Shown: positions 18,430 to 25,048 of the stretch, one piece after another
How the letters are laid out: each line of letters starts with the position of its first letter
Position numbering within the stretch: the first letter of the stretch is position 1
Source of the DNA: Aquibacillus albus
GTDB taxonomy: Bacteria; Bacillota; Bacilli; Bacillales; Amphibacillaceae
DNA length: 64,000 nt
Direction of reading: 5' to 3'
Assembly: GCF_016908325.1 (NCBI RefSeq)
Contig: NZ_JAFBDR010000020.1
Location: 18,121-82,120, forward strand
The notes under the pieces: generated by a model
Told to the model about the DNA's origin: nothing
Database searches by the model: none
The model's input: only the letters and a program-made list of their open reading frames with translations
Translations under genes and position numbers: made by a program

Positions 18430-18711
18430 ATGTTATTAGATACAAAAGATACTATACATTTTACTGATTTCTCTTTTATTAAATATTGCACGGATAAATA
18501 TGGGATTAATAGAGGGATTTACAATACAATTGATGCTTGGTTTTATAAAGAAGGCATTACTAATATTATACAAAGGCGTGTTAGCATTCTATCATTTCTT
18601 AAGTTTGTTAATGAGGAATCTGTTGTGAAGAAAAATCGTCGTAAATTTGGTCCTGGGGGATTAACAAAACAATTACAAGTGTACAGTACTTTAACTTCTA
18701 AAAAGCGATAA
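18430..18711 (+). CDS. Hypothetical protein inside the catabolic cluster
   Basis: 93 residues from ATG 18430, chosen because AAGGAGG lies 6-12 bases upstream. The sequence (MLLDTKDTIHFTDFSFIKYC onward, basic C-terminus with KKNRRKFGPGGLTKQL) matches no family I know. It lies between the transporter and the amidase gene in the same direction, so a role in the pathway is possible but unsupported. Confidence 0.65.
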   Translation: MLLDTKDTIHFTDFSFIKYCTDKYGINRGIYNTIDAWFYKEGITNIIQRRVSILSFLKFVNEESVVKKNRRKFGPGGLTKQLQVYSTLTSKKR

Positions 18712-18757
18712 AACCAATTTTGTAAGAATAAAATCTGTATTGAAAAGGGGTTTAAAT

Positions 18758-19627
18758 ATGACTAACTTAGTAAAGATTGCCACTGTCTCAATGAATGTAG
18801 CATTTAATAAAAAACAAAATTTAGATAAATATTTGGATTATATTAAGAAAGCTTCACTTGAAGGAACTAAACTGATTGTGTTTCCTGAGCAATCCTTACA
18901 GGGATACTTGAAAAGTCTTCATTCTATGGATTTAGATAATGTGAATTATCAGCATAAAAATGCAGAAGTCATTCCTGATGGTCTTTCTGTTCAGACTTTA
19001 ATAAGGGCTGCAAAAGAATATGATATATATATTGTGTTTGGAATGACAGAAAAAGACAGAGAACGACAAGATATTCTTTATAATTCAGCTGTATTAGTAG
19101 GACCTGAGGGTTATATTGGAACATATCGTAAAGTACATCAGCCAGGAGATGAAACTCATGTATTCACTCCTGGAGAAGAATTTAAAGTCTTCTCAACAGA
19201 AATTGGAAACATAGGCCTACTTATTTGTTTTGATAAAGCTTATCCTGAGAGCTCTAGAGAACTTGCATTAAAAGGGGCTGATATTTTAATTTCACCAACG
19301 GCATGGACAATGCCAGCCGCTGGAACTGACCAATGGAAAGGTTATTACGATGTTCTGGATCAAGTACGGGCATTTGAAAACCAGTTATGGTTTATTTCTT
19401 CAGATATGTGCGGTCCTCATGGAGACCATAATTATTATGGGCACAGTAGGATTGTAGATCCGACAGGGGCAACAGTTGCTGAGTGTGGATATGAAGAAGG
19501 TGTTGCTTATGCGGAAATTAATATTAGGGAAGGACTTTTACAGGCTAGGACGTCACTCGGTATATTATTAAATTTAATTAAAAACAGGAAGCCTAGTGCA
19601 TATCATTCGATACCTTCTAATGTATAA
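18758..19627 (+). CDS. Carbon-nitrogen hydrolase (nitrilase superfamily)
   Basis: 289 residues from ATG 18758 after AAAGGGG. The catalytic triad of the superfamily is visible: Glu in FPEQSLQGY, Lys in YRKVHQPGDE and Cys in LLICFDKAYPE. Such enzymes hydrolyse amides, carbamoyl amides or ureido acids. In a RutA-type pathway a ureidoacrylate or carbamate hydrolysis step is needed, normally done by the isochorismatase-like RutB; this enzyme may replace it. The substrate is an inference. Confidence 0.85.
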   Translation: MTNLVKIATVSMNVAFNKKQNLDKYLDYIKKASLEGTKLIVFPEQSLQGYLKSLHSMDLDNVNYQHKNAEVIPDGLSVQTLIRAAKEYDIYIVFGMTEKDRERQDILYNSAVLVGPEGYIGTYRKVHQPGDETHVFTPGEEFKVFSTEIGNIGLLICFDKAYPESSRELALKGADILISPTAWTMPAAGTDQWKGYYDVLDQVRAFENQLWFISSDMCGPHGDHNYYGHSRIVDPTGATVAECGYEEGVAYAEINIREGLLQARTSLGILLNLIKNRKPSAYHSIPSNV

Positions 19628-19754
19628 GAATTAGGACTTCATACTATAGTTGCCTAATGTAAGGGAAAAGTAGTACAGTAATACTCCAAATGGAACAGGG
19701 GTGAACAAAAAGAATAATTCTCATAGCTAGGTTTGAACTTTAATTGGATATATT

Positions 19755-19790
19755 GAGCAAGGCAACTCTAAATAAGGTTGTCTTGCTTTT
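19755..19790 (+). terminator. Intrinsic terminator after the amidase gene
   Basis: AGCAAGGCAAC and GGTTGTCTTGCT form a stem with a short loop, followed by TTTT. It may separate the amidase from the two genes downstream. Confidence 0.75.
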
Positions 19791-19907
19791 AAAATAATAA
19801 CTCTATATTCCGAATATAATATATAAAAATATAAATTTGACAGTTTTAATCACATTCTACTAGTTAATTTTTTTGTAAGAATTAGATAAATAGAAAGGAA
19901 TGTTTAA

Positions 19908-20474
19908 ATGGAGGTCAATATTCGAAAAATTGTTACTTACACTGAAAAAATTTATAAAGAAGGTGGAGCCTCACTTGAGCGGCCTATAAAAATAGCAACA
20001 GCTATGGCAGTAATTAAGAATCCATATGCTAATCAACCATTCCAAGAAGACTTAAGTGAATTAATCGATTCTCACTGTCCAGTGTTGGGTGATATGTTAG
20101 GAAAAGAAGCTGTTGAATTATTAAATGAAGAAGTTGAAGCATATGGAAAAGGGGCTTTAGTAGGAACTTCCGGAGAAATTGAACATGCTTCAGCACTTAT
20201 TCATAGTTTGAAGTTCGGAAATCCATTTAGACAATTAGTAAATGGGGAAAGTTTATTGCCTTCATCCGAAAAAAGAGGAGTGACTGGCTCCTCTATTGAC
20301 TTAGCTATAAAACATAAAACTGATCCAAAAATACGCTCTCATCATCAAACATTTGAGGTGCGTATTCCTGATGCGCCCTTACCGGATGAGATTGTGGTCA
20401 TATGTGTGGTTGCAAGTTCTGGTCGTCCGCATCCTCGTATAGGAAGCCTCCACGATGAATTAGGTGAAAAGTGA
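19908..20474 (+). CDS. AA_synth (DUF1185) family protein
   Basis: 188 residues. IRKIVTYTEKIYKEGG at the start and the C-terminal AIKHKTDPKIRSHHQTFEVR and SSGRPHPRIG segments are the conserved blocks of the so-called amino acid synthesis family (PF06684). The biochemical role is poorly known; members often lie near amidohydrolase and pyrimidine or triazine catabolic genes. RBS AAAGGAATG precedes ATG. Its place between the amidase and aldehyde dehydrogenase fits the same pathway. Confidence 0.82.
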   Translation: MEVNIRKIVTYTEKIYKEGGASLERPIKIATAMAVIKNPYANQPFQEDLSELIDSHCPVLGDMLGKEAVELLNEEVEAYGKGALVGTSGEIEHASALIHSLKFGNPFRQLVNGESLLPSSEKRGVTGSSIDLAIKHKTDPKIRSHHQTFEVRIPDAPLPDEIVVICVVASSGRPHPRIGSLHDELGEK

Positions 20475-20586
20475 TTATTAAATGGATGCTCCTTGGTAAA
20501 GTACCGAGGAGCTAAATACTGCAGTTTGATTCTACGTTAATGGTAATAAAATTTTTTTAATAGAGTAATTAGCAGCTGGTTTTTAA

Positions 20587-21519
20587 GGGGAAGATGCTAT
20601 CATCGTGAAGCCTGCAGAGAAGACACCTTTATCAGCAATCAAATTAAAAGAGGTTTTAGTACGTGCTGGAATTCCGTATGATGCTTATCAGGTTATTACT
20701 GGTGATGGTCCAAGACTCGGTAAAGTATTAATTCATCATTCAGACGTTAAAAAAATTACTTTTACTGGAAGTCCCGAAGTAGGTAAATTGATTAAATCTC
20801 AAGTAGGATTGAAAAAAGTCACCTTAGAGCTAGGCAGTAACTCAGCTATATATATAGATAAAAGTGTTCATTCAAAATTAAAAACAATTGCAAAGCAGTT
20901 AGTCGTTGGTGCATTTTCATATAATGGACAAGTCTGTATTAGTACACAGCGAATCTATGTACACAAAGGAATAAAGAAAGAATTTGTAAAGTATTTTAAA
21001 GAGGAGACAGAATTATTAAAGTATGGTGATCCAAACGATGATAATACGGACTTAACAGGAGTCATAGATGAAGAGTCTCAGAAACGCTTATTGGATTGGA
21101 TTAAAGAAGCGGTTAATGAAGGAGGAACATTAATAACTGGGGGAAAGCAGAAGGAAAATGGTTTAGAACCAACTATATTAACCAATGTTTCACCTGATTC
21201 AAATGTTTCTCGTAAGGAAGTATTTGGTCCAGTAGTAATCGTTAATAGTGTAAATAATTCATCAGAAGCGTTATCAGCCATGAACGATAGTGACTATGGA
21301 CTGAATGCTGGTCTTTTCACTTATCATTTACCTTTAGCCTTAAAGTTCGCCCATGACTTAGAAGTGGGTCAGGTATTAATCAATGATATACCGACTTTAC
21401 GATTTGACCATATGCCTTATGGTGGATTAAAATCGTCAGGCTATGGATATGAAGGAGTCAAATATGCAATGAGAGAAATGGTCAACATGAAATTTATTAG
21501 TATGAATTATCAGTTTTAG
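20587..21519 (+). pseudogene. Aldehyde dehydrogenase lacking its N-terminal third
   Basis: The frame matches the aldehyde dehydrogenase superfamily from GEDAIIVKPAEKTP to the end. The cofactor-loop Ser/Gly of FTGSPEVGK, catalytic Glu in LELGSNS, catalytic Cys in NGQVCIS and the EVFGPV motif are all present. The family is usually about 470-490 residues; only about 305 remain and roughly 165 N-terminal residues, including part of the NAD fold, are missing from the DNA upstream. GTG 20605 could start a shortened protein, but it is probably inactive. It would have oxidised a semialdehyde such as malonic semialdehyde. Confidence 0.82.
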
Positions 21520-21550
21520 ATAGATAATTTGCTTGTTACCACCTAGTATA

Positions 21551-21579
21551 GTTACAGTGATGGCGAGGAATTTGTCAAA
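21551..21579 (+). repeat. Dispersed repeat, type A, degenerate, fused to the start of rpn
   Basis: GTTACAGTGAT, GG, then CGAGGAATTTGTCAAA. It replaces the expected 5' end of the rpn gene, and the ATG inside it (21560) is in frame with rpn. Confidence 0.75.
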
Positions 21580-22510
21580 GTTTGTTGTTAGTTGGGTGAT
21601 TAAGTTCACCCTGTTTTTTCTACCAAATCTCGCCGAGGAAATTAATTTTTCTAGAAAACCGGATTTTTTACAACAAGAGCTTTTTCAAGAAATAGTAAAA
21701 GAAAAAAAGGGAAAACTAGTTGCCGATCAAATTGTGAAGGTATATTTAAAAAGTGGTGAGGAAAAGTGGATCCTCATTCATGTCGAAGTTCAAGGAGATC
21801 CAGATCCTGATTTTCCAAAGCGAATGTTCCGTTATTATTATCGAATCTATGACAAATTTAATCGAGACATTGTTGCGATCGCATTGTTAACAGATGACTC
21901 TAAAGGTTTCAGGCCTGACACACACCACTATTCCTTTCATGGTACTTCATTAACGTACCAATATAATATGTATAAATTCAATGATCACGAAGAAAAAGAA
22001 CTAATTGAATCAAACAACCCTTTTGCAATCGCAGTGTTGGCAGCAAAATATGCCAACGAATCCAAAGACGACGAAGAAAAAAGATATCGCTTCAAACGAA
22101 AACTTTTTCGATTAATTTTGCAAAAGAGTAGTTATCCTCCAGTAGAACGCCGCATTTATATAGCTACACTCATTTACTTCATTGATTATTTACTTCAGAT
22201 TCCGTTAGAATTAACCAAAAAATTAAGAGATGAACTCATCCAAACAAAGGGGGTAAAAGAAATGGTGTACATGGATCGTGAAAATTTGCCAAAATCTTTG
22301 GCAGAGTGGGAGAAGATTTTTAAAGAAGAAGGAAGGCAGGAGGGAAAGCAAGAAGGAAAAAAAGAGGGAAAAGAAGAAGGAAAGGAAGAAGGTAAAAAGT
22401 CAGTGGCGATTGAACTTTTAAAAGCAGGTATGTCTGCAGAGTTTGTAGCAAAGCATGCGAAATTGCCAATTGAAAAGGTAAAGGAAATGGCGGATGAACT
22501 GTCGAAGTAA
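21560..22510 (+). CDS. rpn: Rpn-family recombination-promoting nuclease with an altered N-terminus
   Basis: About 316 residues from ATG 21560. The PD-(D/E)XK nuclease core has the usual blocks: FLQQELFQEI, the Asp of KLVADQIVKV, then ILIHVEVQGDPDPDFPKR and MFRYYYRIYDKFNRDI. The C-terminal part carries a Glu/Gly/Lys-rich repeat (EEGRQEGKQEGKKEGKEEG) and a short helical tail. The usual first 30 or so residues (seen in the second copy as YDGLW.KLIYDLFEEFLLFF) are replaced by repeat-derived sequence, so activity is uncertain. In E. coli these nucleases promote recombination and act as phage-defence toxins. Confidence 0.85.
   Translation: MARNLSKFVVSWVIKFTLFFLPNLAEEINFSRKPDFLQQELFQEIVKEKKGKLVADQIVKVYLKSGEEKWILIHVEVQGDPDPDFPKRMFRYYYRIYDKFNRDIVAIALLTDDSKGFRPDTHHYSFHGTSLTYQYNMYKFNDHEEKELIESNNPFAIAVLAAKYANESKDDEEKRYRFKRKLFRLILQKSSYPPVERRIYIATLIYFIDYLLQIPLELTKKLRDELIQTKGVKEMVYMDRENLPKSLAEWEKIFKEEGRQEGKQEGKKEGKEEGKEEGKKSVAIELLKAGMSAEFVAKHAKLPIEKVKEMADELSK
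22262..22510 (+). CDS. Internal C-terminal ORF of rpn, candidate intragenic antitoxin
   Basis: AAAGGGGGT lies 5 bases before ATG 22262 in the rpn frame, so a separate 82-residue product (MVYMDRENLPKSLAEWEKIF onward) could be made. E. coli Rpn proteins are known to produce a C-terminal small isoform by internal initiation that blocks the full-length nuclease. The ribosome binding site is conserved in every other copy in this window, which supports use. Confidence 0.65.
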   Translation: MVYMDRENLPKSLAEWEKIFKEEGRQEGKQEGKKEGKEEGKEEGKKSVAIELLKAGMSAEFVAKHAKLPIEKVKEMADELSK

Positions 22511-22553
22511 TCATTTTTGGTGCCTGTCATCACCCATAAAGGGGGTAAAAGAA

Positions 22554-22754
22554 ATGGTGTACATGGATCGTGAAAATTTGCCAAAGTCTTTGGCAGAATG
22601 GGAGAAGATTTTTAAAGAAGAAGGAAAGGAAGAAGGTAAAAAGTCAGTGGCGATTGAGCTTTTAAAAGCAGGTATGTCTGCAGAGTTTGTAGCAAAGCAT
22701 GCGAAATTGCCAATTGAAAAGGTAAAGGAAATGGCGGATGAACTGTCGAGTTAA
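22554..22754 (+). CDS. Stand-alone duplicate of the rpn C-terminal ORF
   Basis: A direct duplication of the last part of rpn (66 residues, from ATG 22554 after AAAGGGGGT). It differs from the parent mainly in a shorter EEGK repeat. No nuclease domain precedes it: upstream is the end of the parent gene and a broken type B repeat (CCTGTCATCACCC at about 22522). If the C-terminal isoform is an antitoxin, this is a second dedicated antitoxin gene. Confidence 0.7.
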   Translation: MVYMDRENLPKSLAEWEKIFKEEGKEEGKKSVAIELLKAGMSAEFVAKHAKLPIEKVKEMADELSS

Positions 22755-22770
22755 TCATTTTTAGTACCTA

Positions 22771-22803
22771 GTCACCACCCGAGAATTGGTGAATTTTGTC
22801 GAA
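22771..22803 (+). repeat. Dispersed repeat, type B, good copy
   Basis: GTCACCACCCGAGAATTGGT then GAATTTTGTCGAA. CACC and GGTG form a stem; the tail is shared with type A. It starts 17 bases after the stop of the rpn duplicate. The parent gene stop is followed by the same TCATTTTT and a truncated CTGTCATCACCC copy at 22524. Confidence 0.8.
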
Positions 22804-23154
22804 GGGGGATTAATAGTTTAGATTCAGAAGAGGACACTTTCATTATAATGGGTTCCATTGCGAGTTGCTCGCATACTGATCAAGATACTATTCACGGTGC
22901 ATTTTTTTAGCAAACGCGCTGAGAATTCACACAAAAATTACAAAAAAAGGAACTTAGAATTTGTACCTATGATTCTATCCAAAATGCACACGACGCAGCG
23001 GCTGAAATAAATCCGGATGCCCTAATCATCAGCGAAGGATGGAGAACTTGAACAACTATCTCGAGTTTGTTGAGTTTATTAATTAAAGATTAGATGGAGG
23101 ATTCCTGTAGATAGGTCCTCTTTTTCTTTGTTTCTGGTTAATTAGGATCCGGAT
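22804..23154 (+). other. Degenerate interval with a gene relic
   Basis: No intact gene. A frame at about 22969-23040 reads YDSIQNAHDAAAEINPDALI, which looks like part of an old coding sequence of unknown identity. An AGGATTCCT...AGGTCCTC hairpin with a T-run lies near 23097-23128. Confidence 0.45.
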
Positions 23155-23156
23155 TG

Positions 23157-23336
23157 AATGAAAGTAAATCTGGGGTTGGTGCGCATAAACAGGGGAAAGG
23201 TGAGAGTAAATACTTGAAAGGTGCACAAAAGCTTGTGAAAAATGAGAGAAAATCGCGTGAAGTTACGCATAAACGTGGGAAAGATGAGAGTAAACCCGTG
23301 AAAGGTGCTCATAAGGTGGTAAAAGTTGAGAGTATA
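23157..23336 (+). repeat. Imperfect 21-nt tandem repeat, about 8 units
   Basis: Units of the form AAAGGTGAGAGTAAACNCGTG alternate with AAAGGTGCNCATAAGNNNGTG. One frame stays open and gives a low-complexity Lys-rich peptide, but composition and period suggest a non-coding array. Tandem arrays of this type occur in other Bacillus genomes. Confidence 0.75.
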
Positions 23337-23384
23337 AATTTAATAGGGTTATCGTTGATGTTATAAAAAAAGGTGGCGTTCTAA

Positions 23385-23513
23385 ATGGCTTCTACAATCA
23401 AAATGATTAATCAAGGTATCGAAAAACAAAAGACTGAATATTACGCAGAAATCAGGAAAAGCAATGAAAAAAAGTTAAAAGCTATAAAGGAAAAAGAAAT
23501 TGAAACAAAATGA
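23385..23513 (+). CDS. Possible small helical protein
   Basis: 42 residues from ATG 23385 after AAAAAAGGTGG. The product (MASTIKMINQGIEKQKTEYY onward) is charged and helical with Lys/Glu repeats. It lies directly after the tandem array and before a type B repeat. Unrecognised; could be a chance ORF. Confidence 0.4.
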   Translation: MASTIKMINQGIEKQKTEYYAEIRKSNEKKLKAIKEKEIETK

Positions 23514-23544
23514 AGATGAAGTTATTTCACATTCCTAAAGGTGT

Positions 23545-23576
23545 GCGCCACCCGGAAATTGGCGGATTTTGCCAGA
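23545..23576 (+). repeat. Dispersed repeat, type B
   Basis: GCGCCACCCGGAAATTGGCG then GATTTTGCCAGA. The stem bases GCGCCA/TGGCG are changed together, keeping pairing, which points to selection on structure. A terminator-like hairpin follows at 23603-23642, as at 4162-4199. Confidence 0.75.
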
Positions 23577-23807
23577 AAATGAGTGGTGAAAATTACTAAA
23601 GAAGTTGCTGATGTTTTATATATTAGCAGCTTCTTTTAGTTAAGGCGGATTTTTTTGTCGTGTCTTTAAACTTCTACATCCATCCAATCACTTCCTATCA
23701 TGAACTTTTAACTTATTTTGCGTAATGCTCCTGTCGTAATTTTATGGTGTTGATTAAGTACGGTGATTTTCTGTGAGCATAAATGGAGGGAAAGTGAATG
23801 TAAACGC

Positions 23808-23985
23808 GTGTGTGTTGTCGTCTTTCTAAACAGAAAGAAATAACCGTCCCCATGACCAAGGATGACGGTTACTTCTTTGCCAAAGGAATACATTTGGTCA
23901 ACCGCTCTTTATGCGGTCTGTAGTTACGTTACCGGGTGGTACCAGCCACTCGGTATTCTTTATTATATTATAAATGTAATTATAA
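23808..23985 (-). ncRNA. Remnant of a Hol-Tox locus keeping the antisense RNA region
   Basis: The toxin end survives only as VVVFL followed by a broken Lys-rich tail and TAA at 23841. The shared terminator (AAATAACCGTC / GACGGTTACTT) and the block from CAACCGCTCTTTATGCGGTC to a minus-strand TATAAT (complement of 23967-23972) match the antitoxin side of the intact locus at 63285. The -35 region is not well kept. This looks like an orphan antitoxin RNA or its relic. Confidence 0.55.
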
Positions 23986-24252
23986 GTCGCTAATGAAGAG
24001 TCGGTTGTGGGGAGGCGATCTACTTTCCCAGACAAGTTTAGCAATTCATCTAGGAAAGGGAATTACTTTCAAGGATGGAAAACTAGTGTTTAAATTCTTT
24101 TTTAGTCATCTTGGACACTACTAGAATTTTTATCTTAAGTATAAAAATCCCCATTCTCTGGTGTCTAATTTTTAGACTAGCATCACCTTCCCCTGATTCA
24201 CGAGATCAAACTTTTAATAAAGAAAATCTATTATAAGGGACTGTCAGGTACT

Positions 24253-24277
24253 GTCATAGTGACACCCGGAATCGGAG
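24253..24277 (+). repeat. Dispersed repeat, type A, partial
   Basis: GTCATAGTGAC, A, CCCGGAATCGGAG. The head is nearly intact; the tail diverges after CCCGGAAT. Confidence 0.7.
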
Positions 24278-24426
24278 GAGAGTGCTCTTTCGATAGGTCG
24301 AGCTATTGTTATCAATATTTCACATGTTCATAGATTTTATCATTATTTCTGTTAAATTTGTGTGAATAGCTTATCCAAACTTATTATCACTTTCATACAT
24401 TGTTTATAAATGAAAGGAGGGATAAT

Positions 24427-24681
24427 ATGTCGAAAAAATCAAATGAAAGTAAAATCCAACAAACTCAAGGGCAAGAAGGATGTTGTCAGGGTGATGAACT
24501 GCTATGTGTTTCTATTCCCAGTCCCATTACCATAGTGTTTCTAGGACTTGAGATACAAATAGAACTACCGTGTATAAGAATTAACTCAGAGGAGAATTTA
24601 ACTTCAGAGGAAACACAGCAAATATTAGGCCTGCTGACAAACCTACTAGGAAATATCGGAGAAAATATCAACCCACAATAA
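24427..24681 (+). CDS. Small Cys-containing hypothetical protein
   Basis: 84 residues from ATG 24427 after AAAGGAGGG. Hydrophilic N-terminus with a CCQGDELLC cluster, a beta-rich hydrophobic centre (SIPSPITIVFLGLEIQIEL) and a helical tail. The style resembles small spore-surface proteins of Bacillaceae, but I do not recognise it. It stands alone and is followed by a terminator at about 24692-24722. Confidence 0.6.
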   Translation: MSKKSNESKIQQTQGQEGCCQGDELLCVSIPSPITIVFLGLEIQIELPCIRINSEENLTSEETQQILGLLTNLLGNIGENINPQ

Positions 24682-24691
24682 ACTATAAGAT

Positions 24692-24722
24692 AGGAGGTCG
24701 CTGTTATTGGCAATCTCCTTTT
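24692..24722 (+). terminator. Intrinsic terminator after the small Cys protein
   Basis: AGGAGGTCGC and GCAATCTCCT form an imperfect stem, followed by TTTTA. Confidence 0.55.
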
Positions 24723-24730
24723 AATATTAC

Positions 24731-24813
24731 ATGTCGAAAGGGGTCTGACCCTTTTCGACATGGACATCTGAATGGGACAAAGGACCTGTCCCCATGTCCC
24801 GGAAATTGTCGGA
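24731..24813 (+). repeat. Cluster of short palindromes common in Bacillus intergenic DNA
   Basis: ATGTCGAAAGGGGTCTGA with CCCTTTTCGACAT forms a long hairpin (24731-24761). GGGACAAAGGACCTGTCCCC follows, then a partial type A tail (CCCGGAAATTGTCGG). GGGGTCAGACCCC relatives occur at 45217 and 45596, and GGGACAAGGAACCTGTCCC relatives at 39351 and 40731. Confidence 0.75.
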
Positions 24814-24914
24814 ATTTTGTTTCTTTTTATTGCTTTTTTTGATATATTATAGGTACTTTAGTATAGATACAAAAGAACTAGAAATAAATAATTGAAATGA
24901 TAATGGCAAAATTG

Positions 24915-24981
24915 TGGAAACACAGTGACGCAAAACTACAGGGGCTAAAGCGAAATGCAATGCCAGCCAGTTACCGTTTCA
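24915..24981 (+). promoter_or_regulatory. c-di-GMP-I (GEMM-I) riboswitch
   Basis: The aptamer signature is present in order: GACGCAAAACTACAGGGGCT, a short variable hairpin, then ATGCCAGCCAGTTACCG, closed by GAAAC (24917-24921) pairing with GTTTC (24976-24980). A perfect terminator follows at 24986-25020, so it probably controls transcription of the GGDEF-EAL gene in response to c-di-GMP. Confidence 0.9.
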
Positions 24982-24985
24982 GGAT

Positions 24986-25020
24986 AAGCACATCCTGTTT
25001 AAATCGGGATGTGCTTTTTT
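24986..25020 (+). terminator. Riboswitch expression-platform terminator
   Basis: AAGCACATCC and GGGATGTGCTT form the stem, followed by six T. It lies directly after the c-di-GMP aptamer. Confidence 0.9.
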
Positions 25021-25048
25021 CAAGTATTCAGAAAAAGGGGATTAAGAT

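Noticed and set aside
23157..23336. Direct repeats that might be a CRISPR array
   Set aside because: Units are contiguous 21-mers without unique spacers and without nearby cas genes; it is a plain tandem array.
23154..23366. 70-codon Lys-rich ORF over the tandem repeat
   Set aside because: Openness follows from the 21-base period and composition; no RBS or domain.
24917..24932. AAACACAGTGACGCAAA looks like the head of a type A repeat
   Set aside because: It is part of the c-di-GMP riboswitch consensus, the CCCGGAATTTGTCGAA tail is absent and the aptamer context is complete.
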